Assembly (NCBI GenBank): GCA_944388825.1
Contig: CALXKG010000089.1
Location: 1-5,859 of the forward strand
Direction of reading: 5' to 3'
From: an uncultured Clostridia bacterium
Lineage (GTDB): Bacteria > Bacillota > Clostridia > Oscillospirales > Ruminococcaceae
DNA length: 5,859 nt
The notes under the pieces: model-generated
Seen by the model: the letters and a program-made list of their open reading frames with translations, nothing else
Databases searched by the model: none
Told to the model about the DNA's origin: nothing
Shown here: positions 1 through 5,814 of the stretch, in pieces
Layout: each line of letters begins with the position of its first letter
Position numbering within the stretch: position 1 is the first letter of the stretch
Position numbers and translations under genes: made by a program

Positions 1-369
1 GCGGTCTACGAGCTGAAGCTGATGGGCCTTTCCGGCTTCCAGCCGGACACCGGCAACTGCGCCGGCTGCGGGAAGGACGAAGGGGATATGTGGCTCCTAC
101 CGGGCGAAGGGATCGCCCTCTGCCCCGACTGCCTCCCCCACTTTATCGAATCGGCCGTCCGGCCCCCCTGCCGCGTCCCCTTCCCCGAAGCGGCGCGGCG
201 GGCGTTTTGCCATGTCGCCGGTTCGGAAGGGAAAAAGGTCTTTTCCTTCAAGCTCACCCCCCCGGCGGAAAAGGCGTTCGGCGAGGCCGCCGAGGCGTTT
301 ACCCTCTTCCAGACCGGGATGCAGTTCCCGTCGCTGGACTTTTATAAAAGCCTGCCGGAGGACGGATAA
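1..369 (+). CDS. recO: DNA repair protein RecO, C-terminal part (5' end outside window)
   Basis: The reading frame is open from base 1 and stops with TAA at 367-369, giving 122 residues of a protein whose start lies upstream. RecO loads RecA onto SSB-coated single-stranded DNA together with RecR in the RecF pathway of recombinational repair. The visible part starts in the helical domain (YELKLMGLSGFQPD, the usual entry to the zinc region) and holds a four-cysteine site: CxxC at visible residues 20 and 23 and CPDC at 41 and 44, with the usual spacing of the RecO zinc finger. The tail has a RecO-like segment around FPSLDFYKSL. Full RecO proteins are about 240-260 residues, so roughly half is present. 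The next gene on the same strand is mutS2, 256 bases downstream. No clear terminator of the hairpin-plus-T-run type follows the stop. The identification rests on motif recall, not on a search. Confidence 0.88.
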   Translation, partial: AVYELKLMGLSGFQPDTGNCAGCGKDEGDMWLLPGEGIALCPDCLPHFIESAVRPPCRVPFPEAARRAFCHVAGSEGKKVFSFKLTPPAEKAFGEAAEAFTLFQTGMQFPSLDFYKSLPEDG

Positions 370-400
370 GAATATTTTGTTTGGAGATTTTTGTTTCGCT

Positions 401-540
401 GCCCTTAAGGCGGCGACTTAAGGCTCTGCCTTAAGAATCCGCCAGGCTCCTCGCCTGGACTCGCCAGGACCCCAAGGGCCCTGGACCTGATATCCGCCGC
501 GGCCGCATCTCCCGCTCCAAAGCGGCAAACCCGCGGGCCC
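401..540. repeat. Tandem small palindromes between recO and mutS2 (probable intergenic repeat element)
   Basis: The 256-base gap between recO and mutS2 has no credible gene. It contains consecutive short inverted repeats. CCTTAAG at 403-409 pairs with 417-423. CTTAAGGC at 417-424 pairs perfectly with 428-435 over a 3-base loop. CCAGGC at 442-447 pairs with 453-458. CCAGG at 464-468 pairs with CCTGG at 480-484, or alternatively with 454-458. The three clearest arms are followed by similar linkers (AATCCG, ACTCG, ACCTG), giving a period of about 23-26 bases. Further dyads follow: GCCGCGGC at 496-503, CCGCT/AGCGG at 512-516 and 521-525, and CCCGCGGG at 530-537. No T run follows any stem, so it does not look like an ordinary terminator. 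It resembles the GC-rich tandem-hairpin intergenic repeats I associate with Oscillospiraceae genomes, but that likeness is from memory. As RNA it could fold in mutually exclusive ways. Confidence 0.6.
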
Positions 541-625
541 GGAACGGCATAAGCAATACAAAAAAGGGCTTTCTGTACCCCAATACCATTTATTTCAAGC
601 AATTATCCATGAGGAAAAGCAAGAC

Positions 626-3043
626 ATGATAGAACCCAAATATATGAAAACCCTCGAGCTGGACAAGATCCTCCAGATGCTGGCGGACCTGACCTGCTGC
701 GACGCCGCCCGGAAAAAGGCGCTGGAGACGGTCCCCCTGACCGAACTGGACGAGGTGCGCCGGGCGCTTTCCCGCACCAACGACCTCTTCCAGCTGACCG
801 CCCGGTTCGGCACCCCCACCTTTTTGACCCTCCGCAACCCGGTCGGGCGACTGAAGATCGCCCAGTCGGGCGGCAGCCTCTCCTGCGGCGACCTGCTTTC
901 GATCGCGGCGGTGCTGCGGCAGGCGCGGATCCTCGCCCAGTGGCGGGATCAGTGGGACGGGGAGGAAAACGCCGTCTCCGAACAGTTTTCCCGCCTGTAT
1001 CTCAACAACTCCCTGGAACGGGACATTTCCGCCGCCATTATCAGCGAGGAAGAGGTGGACGACAACGCTTCGCCGGAGCTTTCCGCCATCCGCCGCAAGA
1101 TCCGCGCGACCGAGCTGAAGATCCGCGACCGGATGGAGAAAATGATCCGCTCCACCACCTACCAGAAGTACCTCCAGGACGCGATCATCACGATGCGGGA
1201 CGGCCGGTTCGTCGTCCCGGTCAAGGCCGAGTACCGGGGGGAGGTGCCGGGGATGGTGCACGACACCTCCGGTTCCGGCTCCACCTACTTTGTCGAGCCG
1301 GCGGCGGTCGTCGACGCCAACAACGAGATCCGCGTCCTCCACGCCAAGGAAAAGGAGGAGATCGAACGGATCCTGGCCGAGTTTTCCGCCCGGTGCGGCG
1401 AAGACGCCGACAACATCATCTGGTGCTTTGAAAACGTCATCGACCTAAACGTCCTGTTCGCCAAGGCAAACCTCGGCTACAAAATGCAGGGGATGGCCCC
1501 GCAGGTGACGGACGACGGGCATATTGTCCTCAAAAAAGCCCGCCACCCGCTGATCGACCCGAAAAAAGTCGTCCCGATCGACTTTTCGCTGGGGGATAAC
1601 TACACCACCCTCATCATCACCGGCCCCAACACCGGCGGCAAGACGGTCACGCTGAAGACGGCGGGGCTCTTAACGCTGATGGCGATGTGCGGGCTGCTGA
1701 TCCCGGCGGCGGACGGCTCCAGCGTCTCGGTCTTTGACGACGTGCTGGTCGACATCGGCGACGAGCAGTCGATCGAACAGTCCCTCTCCACCTTCTCGGC
1801 CCACATGGTCAACCTGGTCAGCATCCTGAACGTCGCGACCTACACCTCGCTGGTCATCATCGACGAGCTGGGTTCCGGCACCGACCCGGTCGAGGGCGCG
1901 GCGCTGGCGGTCGCGATCCTGGAAAAGCTGCGTCTGCGGGGGGCGAAGGTGGCGGTCACCTCCCACTACGCGGAACTGAAAATGTACGCGCTGCAAACGG
2001 GCGGGGTGGAAAACGCCTGCTGTGAGTTTGACGTCGAGACCCTCTCCCCCACCTACCGGCTGCTGATCGGCGTGCCGGGCAAGTCCAACGCCTTCGCGAT
2101 CTCCCGGCGGCTGGGGCTGGACGAGGACATCATCGAAAACGCCAGGGAGTATGTCGAAGGGGACAACCGGCGGTTTGAAGAGATCGTCGACGCGCTGGAG
2201 GCGTCCCGCCAGCGGTACGAGTCGCTGACCGAGGCGGCCGCCGAGGAAAAGCGGCAGATCGACCGGGAGAAGGAAGAAATCGACCGGTACAAGGAGAGCC
2301 TGGAAAAGGCGCGGGACAAGGAAGAGGAAAAGGCCCGGCTGGAAGCCCAGGCGATCGTCCGGGACGTCCAGCGGCAGGCGGACGCGGTGCTGGAAGAGCT
2401 TTCCCGCATCCGCAGGCTGAAGGACTCGGGCGAAGTGGGCCGGCTGATCGCCGAGGCCCGCGGGACGCTCAAGGGCGGCATCGGCCGGATGCACGACGCG
2501 GCCAACCCCGTCCACGAGCGGACCAATGAGGGCTACACCCTCCCCCGGGCGCTGCAGGAAGGGGATATCGTCCAGATCTACGACATCGACAAGGAAGCGG
2601 TCGTCTTAAAACCGGCCGACAAGAACGGGATGGTGCTGGTACAGGCCGGGATCTTAAAATCCCGGGTGCCAATCGGCAATCTCCGGCTGTTAAACAAGGA
2701 CAAGCTCCAGGTCGGCGGCAAGCCGGTCAAAAAATCTGGCGGCGTCCGGACGGCCGGCGTCTCCCGGGGCGGCCGGGCGCTGGGCGGCGGGCTGCGGGGC
2801 GGCCTGCCGGAAATCGACCTCAGGGGGATGAATGCCGAGGAAGCGCTTCTGGAGGTCGACCGGTTTATCGACTCCTGCGTCCTCTCCGGCGTCCACCAGG
2901 TGACGATCATCCACGGCAAGGGCACCGGCGTCCTGCGGGACGCGGTGCAGCAGCACCTGAAAAAACATAAAAGCGTTAAGAGCTTCCGGCTGGGCGCGTA
3001 CGGCGAAGGAGAAACCGGCGTCACCATCGCCGAACTCAAATAA
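626..3043 (+). CDS. mutS2: MutS2, Smr-domain ATPase (ribosome-collision rescue / recombination factor)
   Basis: This is a complete protein of 805 residues, near the usual MutS2 length of about 780-800. It lacks the mismatch-recognition domain of MutS. The order is: N-terminal helical core (TLELDKIL near residue 8), MutS ATPase with Walker A GPNTGGKT at 333-340, the DEQSIEQSLSTFSAHM signature at 379-394 and Walker B VIIDELGSGTDP ending at 421, a long charged coiled coil at about 509-600, a KOW-like beta domain at about 643-690, a Gly/Arg-rich linker at 705-726, and a C-terminal Smr domain with IDLRG at 730-734 and HGKGTGVLR at 763-771. In Bacillus, MutS2 binds collided ribosomes and splits them to feed ribosome quality control; in other bacteria it has been described as an anti-recombination nuclease. 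All catalytic motifs look intact. ATG at 626 is preferred because GAGGAAAA (611-618) lies upstream at suitable spacing; ATG at 644 (residue 7) is a weaker alternative. Products act in the cytosol. Confidence 0.96.
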   Translation: MIEPKYMKTLELDKILQMLADLTCCDAARKKALETVPLTELDEVRRALSRTNDLFQLTARFGTPTFLTLRNPVGRLKIAQSGGSLSCGDLLSIAAVLRQARILAQWRDQWDGEENAVSEQFSRLYLNNSLERDISAAIISEEEVDDNASPELSAIRRKIRATELKIRDRMEKMIRSTTYQKYLQDAIITMRDGRFVVPVKAEYRGEVPGMVHDTSGSGSTYFVEPAAVVDANNEIRVLHAKEKEEIERILAEFSARCGEDADNIIWCFENVIDLNVLFAKANLGYKMQGMAPQVTDDGHIVLKKARHPLIDPKKVVPIDFSLGDNYTTLIITGPNTGGKTVTLKTAGLLTLMAMCGLLIPAADGSSVSVFDDVLVDIGDEQSIEQSLSTFSAHMVNLVSILNVATYTSLVIIDELGSGTDPVEGAALAVAILEKLRLRGAKVAVTSHYAELKMYALQTGGVENACCEFDVETLSPTYRLLIGVPGKSNAFAISRRLGLDEDIIENAREYVEGDNRRFEEIVDALEASRQRYESLTEAAAEEKRQIDREKEEIDRYKESLEKARDKEEEKARLEAQAIVRDVQRQADAVLEELSRIRRLKDSGEVGRLIAEARGTLKGGIGRMHDAANPVHERTNEGYTLPRALQEGDIVQIYDIDKEAVVLKPADKNGMVLVQAGILKSRVPIGNLRLLNKDKLQVGGKPVKKSGGVRTAGVSRGGRALGGGLRGGLPEIDLRGMNAEEALLEVDRFIDSCVLSGVHQVTIIHGKGTGVLRDAVQQHLKKHKSVKSFRLGAYGEGETGVTIAELK

Positions 3044-3070
3044 TTTCCCTCTATTTTACCAAAACTTTTA

Positions 3071-3099
3071 TTGCGCGCACCGCAAATATATGATATAAT
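3071..3099 (+). promoter_or_regulatory. Sigma-A promoter with extended -10 for the HPr-like gene
   Basis: A perfect TATAAT lies at 3094-3099, preceded by TGA at 3091-3093, forming an extended -10. TTGCGC at 3071-3076 is a half-matching -35 at exactly 17 bases. It sits 27 bases after the mutS2 stop and predicts a transcript start near 3106, leaving a leader of about 85 bases before the ATG at 3191. No terminator separates it from mutS2, so read-through from mutS2 remains possible. Confidence 0.8.
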
Positions 3100-3121
3100 A
3101 ATTCCAGTAAAGACAGCAAAC

Positions 3122-3173
3122 GGCCGGCCAGCCCGGCCAGAGTACAGCGGGCGGCGGCTTCCCCACCGGCCGC
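3122..3173 (+). promoter_or_regulatory. GC-rich leader of the HPr-like gene with weak hairpins
   Basis: Within the predicted untranslated leader, GGCCGG at 3122-3127 can pair with CCGGCC at 3133-3138 over a 5-base loop. GCGGC at 3151-3155 (or 3154-3158) can pair with GCCGC at 3169-3173 just before the ribosome site. I recognise no known riboswitch. The stems are short and might be chance in GC-rich DNA, so any regulatory role is inference. Confidence 0.3.
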
Positions 3174-3190
3174 GAGGGAGGATATGCTAA

Positions 3191-3436
3191 ATGAAACAAG
3201 TGCAGATCCTGCTTCATGACATGAAGCGGGCACAAAAGCTGGCCGATTTCCTGACGCCGATCCCCGGCGACTTTTTCCTGATCTCCGGCTCCGCCGTCGC
3301 CAACGCCAAGAGCCTGATCGGCATCCTGGCCCTCAAGCTGGACGAACCGGTACAGCTGCGGATCGTCGGCTGCAACAAAGAAAACGAGGAAAAGGTGATG
3401 GCCAGGCTGGAAGGCGACGGATACCTCCTCGCGTAA
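3191..3436 (+). CDS. HPr-family protein lacking the canonical active-site histidine motif
   Basis: An 81-residue protein with the size and layout of HPr, the phosphocarrier of the PTS sugar uptake system. The best-preserved part is NAKSLIGILAL at residues 38-48, matching the HPr regulatory-serine segment (NxKSIMGVMSL). Ser41 corresponds to Ser46, the target of HPr kinase in Firmicutes. The region that should read GIHARPA instead reads LLHDMKRAQKLADFL. A histidine occurs at residue 9, but an ungapped alignment from Ser41 puts Asp10 at the His15 position, and the following Arg-Pro is absent. Phosphotransfer from Enzyme I is therefore doubtful. The protein may be regulatory, like Crh of Bacillus, where His15 is replaced but the serine is kept. 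AGGGAGG at 3175-3181 lies 9 bases before the ATG and fixes the start; ATG at 3184 is too close to it and out of frame. It has its own promoter and a terminator, so it is probably monocistronic. Confidence 0.8.
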   Translation: MKQVQILLHDMKRAQKLADFLTPIPGDFFLISGSAVANAKSLIGILALKLDEPVQLRIVGCNKENEEKVMARLEGDGYLLA

Positions 3437-3466
3437 GCGGCGCGGCGTTCCATCCAGAGCGGTTTC

Positions 3467-3506
3467 AAAAAAGCCTGCACGCCCCTGCGGCGTACAGGCT
3501 TTCTGT
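3467..3506. terminator. Bidirectional intrinsic terminator between convergent genes
   Basis: AAAGCCTG at 3470-3477 pairs with CAGGCTTT at 3495-3502. After one mismatch, ACGCC at 3479-3483 pairs with GGCGT at 3489-3493, leaving the loop CCTGC. On + the stem is followed by TTTCTGTTTT; on - the complement of the A6 tract at 3467-3472 gives a T6 tail. It therefore suits both the HPr-like gene, which stops at 3436, and the HAD gene, which stops at 3514. Confidence 0.85.
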
Positions 3507-3513
3507 TTTGGCG

Positions 3514-4368
3514 TCAGCGGCCTTCCAGGCTCTGCCGGTGGCAGCGCAGCAGCTGCTCGTCGGCGGCGGTCTTGCGGATGATGTCCCGGAGCAGCCGGTC
3601 CAGCGGCATCCCCTCCCGGTAATCGGCCGGAGCGGCATACCGCACCCGGTCTTCCCGGAGCAGTTTCCGCACCAGGCTGTCCCCGCATGCCGGGTCGTAC
3701 ACCCCGACCGAGTGGCCGCCATAGGAATTGACCACCTTCATGCAGGGGATGTCGGTCGCGCTGTCGCCGATATAGACCATGTTGCGGAAGGGGACGCGGA
3801 ACTGGTCGTCGGTGAAGTAATCGTTGACCCGGTCGTCGCCGGTATCCAGCACCCCTTTCTTGATCCGGAAAAGGTACTGGGTCTTGCCGGTATAATTGAC
3901 CGCCATCGCCGGCCAGAGCGCTTCCCCGTCGGTTCCATAGACGAACGCGCTGGCATACACCGCTTCAAACGCCCCCTGCCGGTATGGGAGGGTCCCCTCG
4001 ATCATCTCCCGCAGCCCGGAGGATAGGATGTAGTGCTCGACCTGCACCCCCGCCTGGCTCCCATATTCCCGTATCCGCTCAAACCATTCCGCGACGCCCG
4101 GATAGAGGGCGACCTGCGCGCCATACCCCTGCAGCGCGCTGCGGGTCAGCGGGATCTTCCCCTTCGCCTCCCGCACCATCAGGTACATATAGGCGAGGTT
4201 GGGGTCCATCCCATGCCGGCGCGCCAGCCGGTCGGACTCACGCCAGAAAGCGTCCGCTGTCCAGCCGATATCCCGGATAAACCCCTGCTCCTGCATATTG
4301 CAGGGGGAAAGGGTCTTATCAAAGTCGTAACAGATCGCGAGGACGGGGGTGTTTTTCTCATTGGTCAA
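3514..4368 (-). CDS. HAD-superfamily hydrolase (phosphoserine-phosphatase-like)
   Basis: A 284-residue cytosolic protein with all four HAD motifs. Motif I is YDFDKTL, with nucleophile Asp15 and acid/base Asp17. Motif II is LSSG with Ser116/Ser117. The motif III lysine is probably Lys162 in YTGKTQYLF, though Lys170/171 are possible. Motif IV is GDSATD at 201-206 with Mg-binding Asp202 and Asp206. The stretch between motifs I and II (about 21-110) is helical and holds NLAYMYLMV, consistent with a C1-type cap as in small-molecule phosphatases. The substrate cannot be read from the sequence. The start is TTG at 4366-4368, supported by GGGAGG at 4377-4382 (8-base spacing) on the minus strand; the nearby ATG at 4359-4361 is in another frame. 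The gene converges on the HPr-like gene and diverges from the ROK kinase gene. The family is common in Clostridia as an unassigned HAD hydrolase. Confidence 0.9.
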   Translation of the reverse strand: MTNEKNTPVLAICYDFDKTLSPCNMQEQGFIRDIGWTADAFWRESDRLARRHGMDPNLAYMYLMVREAKGKIPLTRSALQGYGAQVALYPGVAEWFERIREYGSQAGVQVEHYILSSGLREMIEGTLPYRQGAFEAVYASAFVYGTDGEALWPAMAVNYTGKTQYLFRIKKGVLDTGDDRVNDYFTDDQFRVPFRNMVYIGDSATDIPCMKVVNSYGGHSVGVYDPACGDSLVRKLLREDRVRYAAPADYREGMPLDRLLRDIIRKTAADEQLLRCHRQSLEGR

Positions 4369-4376
4369 AGCGGGCG

Positions 4377-4382
4377 CCTCCC
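4377..4382 (-). promoter_or_regulatory. Ribosome binding site that decides the TTG start of the HAD gene
   Basis: Read on the minus strand, GGGAGG lies 8 bases before TTG at 4368-4366, the first possible start in frame with YDFDKTL. No in-frame ATG lies between this site and motif I. Confidence 0.7.
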
Positions 4383-4427
4383 TGGATGATACGCCGGCCT
4401 GCAGGGGCAGACGGGCTTTTTCTTTTG

Positions 4428-4457
4428 ATTATAGACCCGCCGGATGAATTGGCTTAA
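4428..4457 (-). promoter_or_regulatory. Promoter for the HAD gene
   Basis: On the minus strand a perfect TATAAT occupies 4433-4428. TTAAGC at 4457-4452 is a weak -35 at 18 bases. The predicted transcript start is near 4421, about 50 bases before the TTG. The -10 is convincing; the -35 is poor, which may mean activator dependence or simply modest strength. Confidence 0.55.
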
Positions 4458-4464
4458 AGTCCGG
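4440..4464. promoter_or_regulatory. Possible operator-like inverted repeat in the divergent intergenic region
   Basis: CCGGA at 4440-4444 and TCCGG at 4460-4464 form an inverted repeat with a 15-base spacer. It overlaps the -35 region of the HAD promoter and lies upstream of the kinase gene, a position from which one regulator could affect both. The arms are only five bases long, so chance is a real alternative. Confidence 0.25.
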
Positions 4465-4483
4465 TGTAACAGAAACGTAAATT
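4454..4483 (+). promoter_or_regulatory. Weak candidate promoter for the ROK kinase operon
   Basis: TTAAAG at 4454-4459 and TAAATT at 4478-4483 are separated by 18 bases and match the sigma-A consensus in three and four positions. A promoter must exist between 4369 and 4510 because the upstream gene runs the other way, but I cannot place it firmly. Confidence 0.3.
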
Positions 4484-4510
4484 TTTCCTTCCAACCGAAA
4501 GGAGGCAGCC

Positions 4511-5389
4511 ATGGCCTGCTATATCGCATTTGACCTGGGCGGCAGCAGCGTCAAGACCGGCGTTGTCACCGACAGCGCAAAACTGCTGGCCCGCGGGAAA
4601 TACCCGGTCCCGGTAAGTTTTGACGCTCTTTTGGACTTTATCGAACAACTGACCGAAAAAGCCCGGGAAGAATACGGTGTCCGGGGCGCCGCCATCTCTT
4701 CCGCCGGCTGCATCGACCCGGAGGAGGGGGTCGTGCGGGGGCTGATCGCGCCCAGCCTGCAATACCTGATCGGCCGCAGCTTTTACGACCTCCGCCCGCG
4801 GCTGGCGGTACCTGTCCGGGCCGAAAAGGACGGGGTCGCCGCCGCCTGCGGCGAATACTGGGCGGGCGGGGCGAAGGGCTGTGAAAACTTCCTGACGCTG
4901 GTGCTGGGGACCGGGCTGGGCGGCGCGGTTTTTATCGGCGGGAAGCCCTACCGCGGCGCGCACTTTTTTGCCGGGGACATGGGATATGTCGCCCCGGCGC
5001 CGGGGATGCCGGGATACTCGTTCCTCGTTGCCCCGGTCCCCTATGAGGCGCGGTATCTCCGGAAGACCGGGCGTCGGCTCTCCTGCTCGGGGCTGTATGA
5101 AGCGCGGGAAACCGATCCTGCGGCGGCGGAACTCTGGGACGAATTTATCCGGAATACGGCCGGGTTTTGTGTCCAGATGCAGTTTACCTTCGACCCGCAG
5201 GCCATCTTCATCGGCGGCGGCATCTCCGGCTGGCCGCCCTTTATCCCGCTGCTGCGGGAGGAGATCGCCCGGCAGATGGAAGCGGGCCGGCTCACCTTCA
5301 ACCGGCCGGACGTCCGCGCCTGCACCGGCGGCAACGACGCAAACCTTTTGGGCGCGGTCTACGGCCTGAAAACCGCGTTTGGCATTTAA
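4511..5389 (+). CDS. ROK-family sugar kinase without the zinc-binding motif
   Basis: A 292-residue protein, typical length for ROK (repressor, ORF, kinase) enzymes, which phosphorylate hexoses or amino sugars with ATP. It begins directly with the phosphate-binding loop FDLGGSSVKTGVV (residues 7-19) and has no N-terminal helix-turn-helix, so it is a kinase rather than a repressor. EKDGVAAACGE at 105-115 matches the ENDANAAALGE catalytic motif, with Asp107 as the likely base. GTGLGGAVFIGGK at 133-145 is the second ATP loop. AGDMGYV at 154-160 stands where most members have AGExGH, and the CxCGxxGCxE zinc motif that normally follows is absent. IFIGGGIS near residue 235 is the adenosine segment. 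The missing zinc motif is seen in some ROK kinases, such as beta-glucoside kinase BglK. The sugar cannot be assigned. AAAGGAGG at 4498-4505 lies 5 bases before the ATG. It forms an operon with the small gene 12 bases downstream. Confidence 0.88.
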   Translation: MACYIAFDLGGSSVKTGVVTDSAKLLARGKYPVPVSFDALLDFIEQLTEKAREEYGVRGAAISSAGCIDPEEGVVRGLIAPSLQYLIGRSFYDLRPRLAVPVRAEKDGVAAACGEYWAGGAKGCENFLTLVLGTGLGGAVFIGGKPYRGAHFFAGDMGYVAPAPGMPGYSFLVAPVPYEARYLRKTGRRLSCSGLYEARETDPAAAELWDEFIRNTAGFCVQMQFTFDPQAIFIGGGISGWPPFIPLLREEIARQMEAGRLTFNRPDVRACTGGNDANLLGAVYGLKTAFGI

Positions 5390-5401
5390 GGAGGCATTCC
5401 G

Positions 5402-5653
5402 ATGATCAAAGACAGCACGCCCCTGCTCCACTACTTCGAGTCGGGCAACATTTTTTCCGGCAGCGACGGGGGCAAGCGGTATAAAATCACCCCGGATAAG
5501 GAAGGCGGGATGACCTGCCGGGTCTGGATGGGCGAAAACTGCCTGGAGGCGACCGATCCCGGCCTGGTCGCGGAAAAAAAGTTTCCCATCACGCTGGAAG
5601 GACGGAACGAGATGATCGCCTGGATCGAGGCGTTTGACGGGACAATTGTCTGA
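5402..5653 (+). CDS. Small hypothetical protein, coupled to the ROK kinase
   Basis: An 83-residue protein I cannot assign to a named family. Its ribosome site AAGGAGG (5388-5394) begins inside the kinase TAA stop codon (5387-5389) and is 7 bases from the ATG, so the two genes are almost certainly co-transcribed and probably translationally coupled. The sequence opens with PLLHYFESGNIFSGS, continues with likely beta strands (KRYKITPD, MTCRVWMGENCLEAT) and ends with KKFPITLEGRNEMIAWIEAF, which reads as a strand followed by a helix. There are cysteines at 39 and 47, no signal peptide and no membrane segment, so it should be cytosolic. GC-rich codon use matches its neighbours and a terminator follows at once, supporting a real gene. 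I have a vague memory of similar short proteins in Oscillospiraceae, but no function. Confidence 0.8.
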   Translation: MIKDSTPLLHYFESGNIFSGSDGGKRYKITPDKEGGMTCRVWMGENCLEATDPGLVAEKKFPITLEGRNEMIAWIEAFDGTIV

Positions 5654-5657
5654 ACGG

Positions 5658-5689
5658 AAAAAGAGAGGGCGTCAAAACCCTCTCTTTTT
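5658..5689 (+). terminator. Intrinsic terminator of the ROK kinase operon
   Basis: A perfect 12-base stem: AAAAAGAGAGGG (5658-5669) pairs with CCCTCTCTTTTT (5678-5689) over the loop CGTCAAAA. The T5 end forms the tail. It begins 5 bases after the stop codon at 5653. The A5 on the left would let it act on the minus strand too. Confidence 0.92.
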
Positions 5690-5759
5690 GCTGCCTGCTT
5701 ATTTCCCGTCCACCCGGCCCGGAACCAGCGCCCGGGCGGAAAAAGGCGTCTCCATGCGC

Positions 5760-5786
5760 AAAAAGGCCGCCGGTTTCCCGGCGGCC
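5760..5786 (-). terminator. Intrinsic terminator of the right-edge minus-strand gene
   Basis: GGCCGCCGG (5765-5773) pairs with CCGGCGGCC (5778-5786). On the minus strand the loop reads GAAA, a GNRA tetraloop, and the A5 at 5760-5764 becomes the T tail. It lies 28 bases past the minus-strand stop codon at 5815-5817. Confidence 0.9.
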
Positions 5787-5814
5787 CCAGACGGAGAAGA
5801 TTACAGGTAAAAAG

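Noticed and set aside
405..602. A 65-residue minus-strand frame in the recO-mutS2 gap
   Set aside because: It runs through the tandem palindromes, has no recognisable motif, and the region is better explained as repeat sequence.
1670..2515. A 281-residue open frame on the minus strand inside mutS2, and a similar one at 590-1342
   Set aside because: Both are antisense to well-conserved MutS2 ATPase and coiled-coil coding sequence and show only shadow composition, with no motifs.
3508..4026. A 172-residue open frame on the plus strand, with another at 4033-4389
   Set aside because: They are opposite the HAD gene, which has all four catalytic motifs, a ribosome site and a promoter on the minus strand.
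4465..4478. Possible CcpA (cre) site TGTAACAGAAACGT upstream of the ROK kinase
   Set aside because: The central CG required by the cre consensus is absent and the second half does not match.
4454..5431. A 325-residue open frame on the minus strand, longer than the kinase gene it overlaps
   Set aside because: It is an antisense shadow produced by high GC. The + strand frame carries ROK motifs and a strong ribosome site, whereas the minus product is Pro/Arg/Gly/Ala-rich and without recognisable motifs.
5699..5755. Minus-strand mini-frame of 18 codons (METPFSARALVPG...) between the two terminators
   Set aside because: It starts just downstream of the minus-strand terminator, has no ribosome site and is too short to judge.
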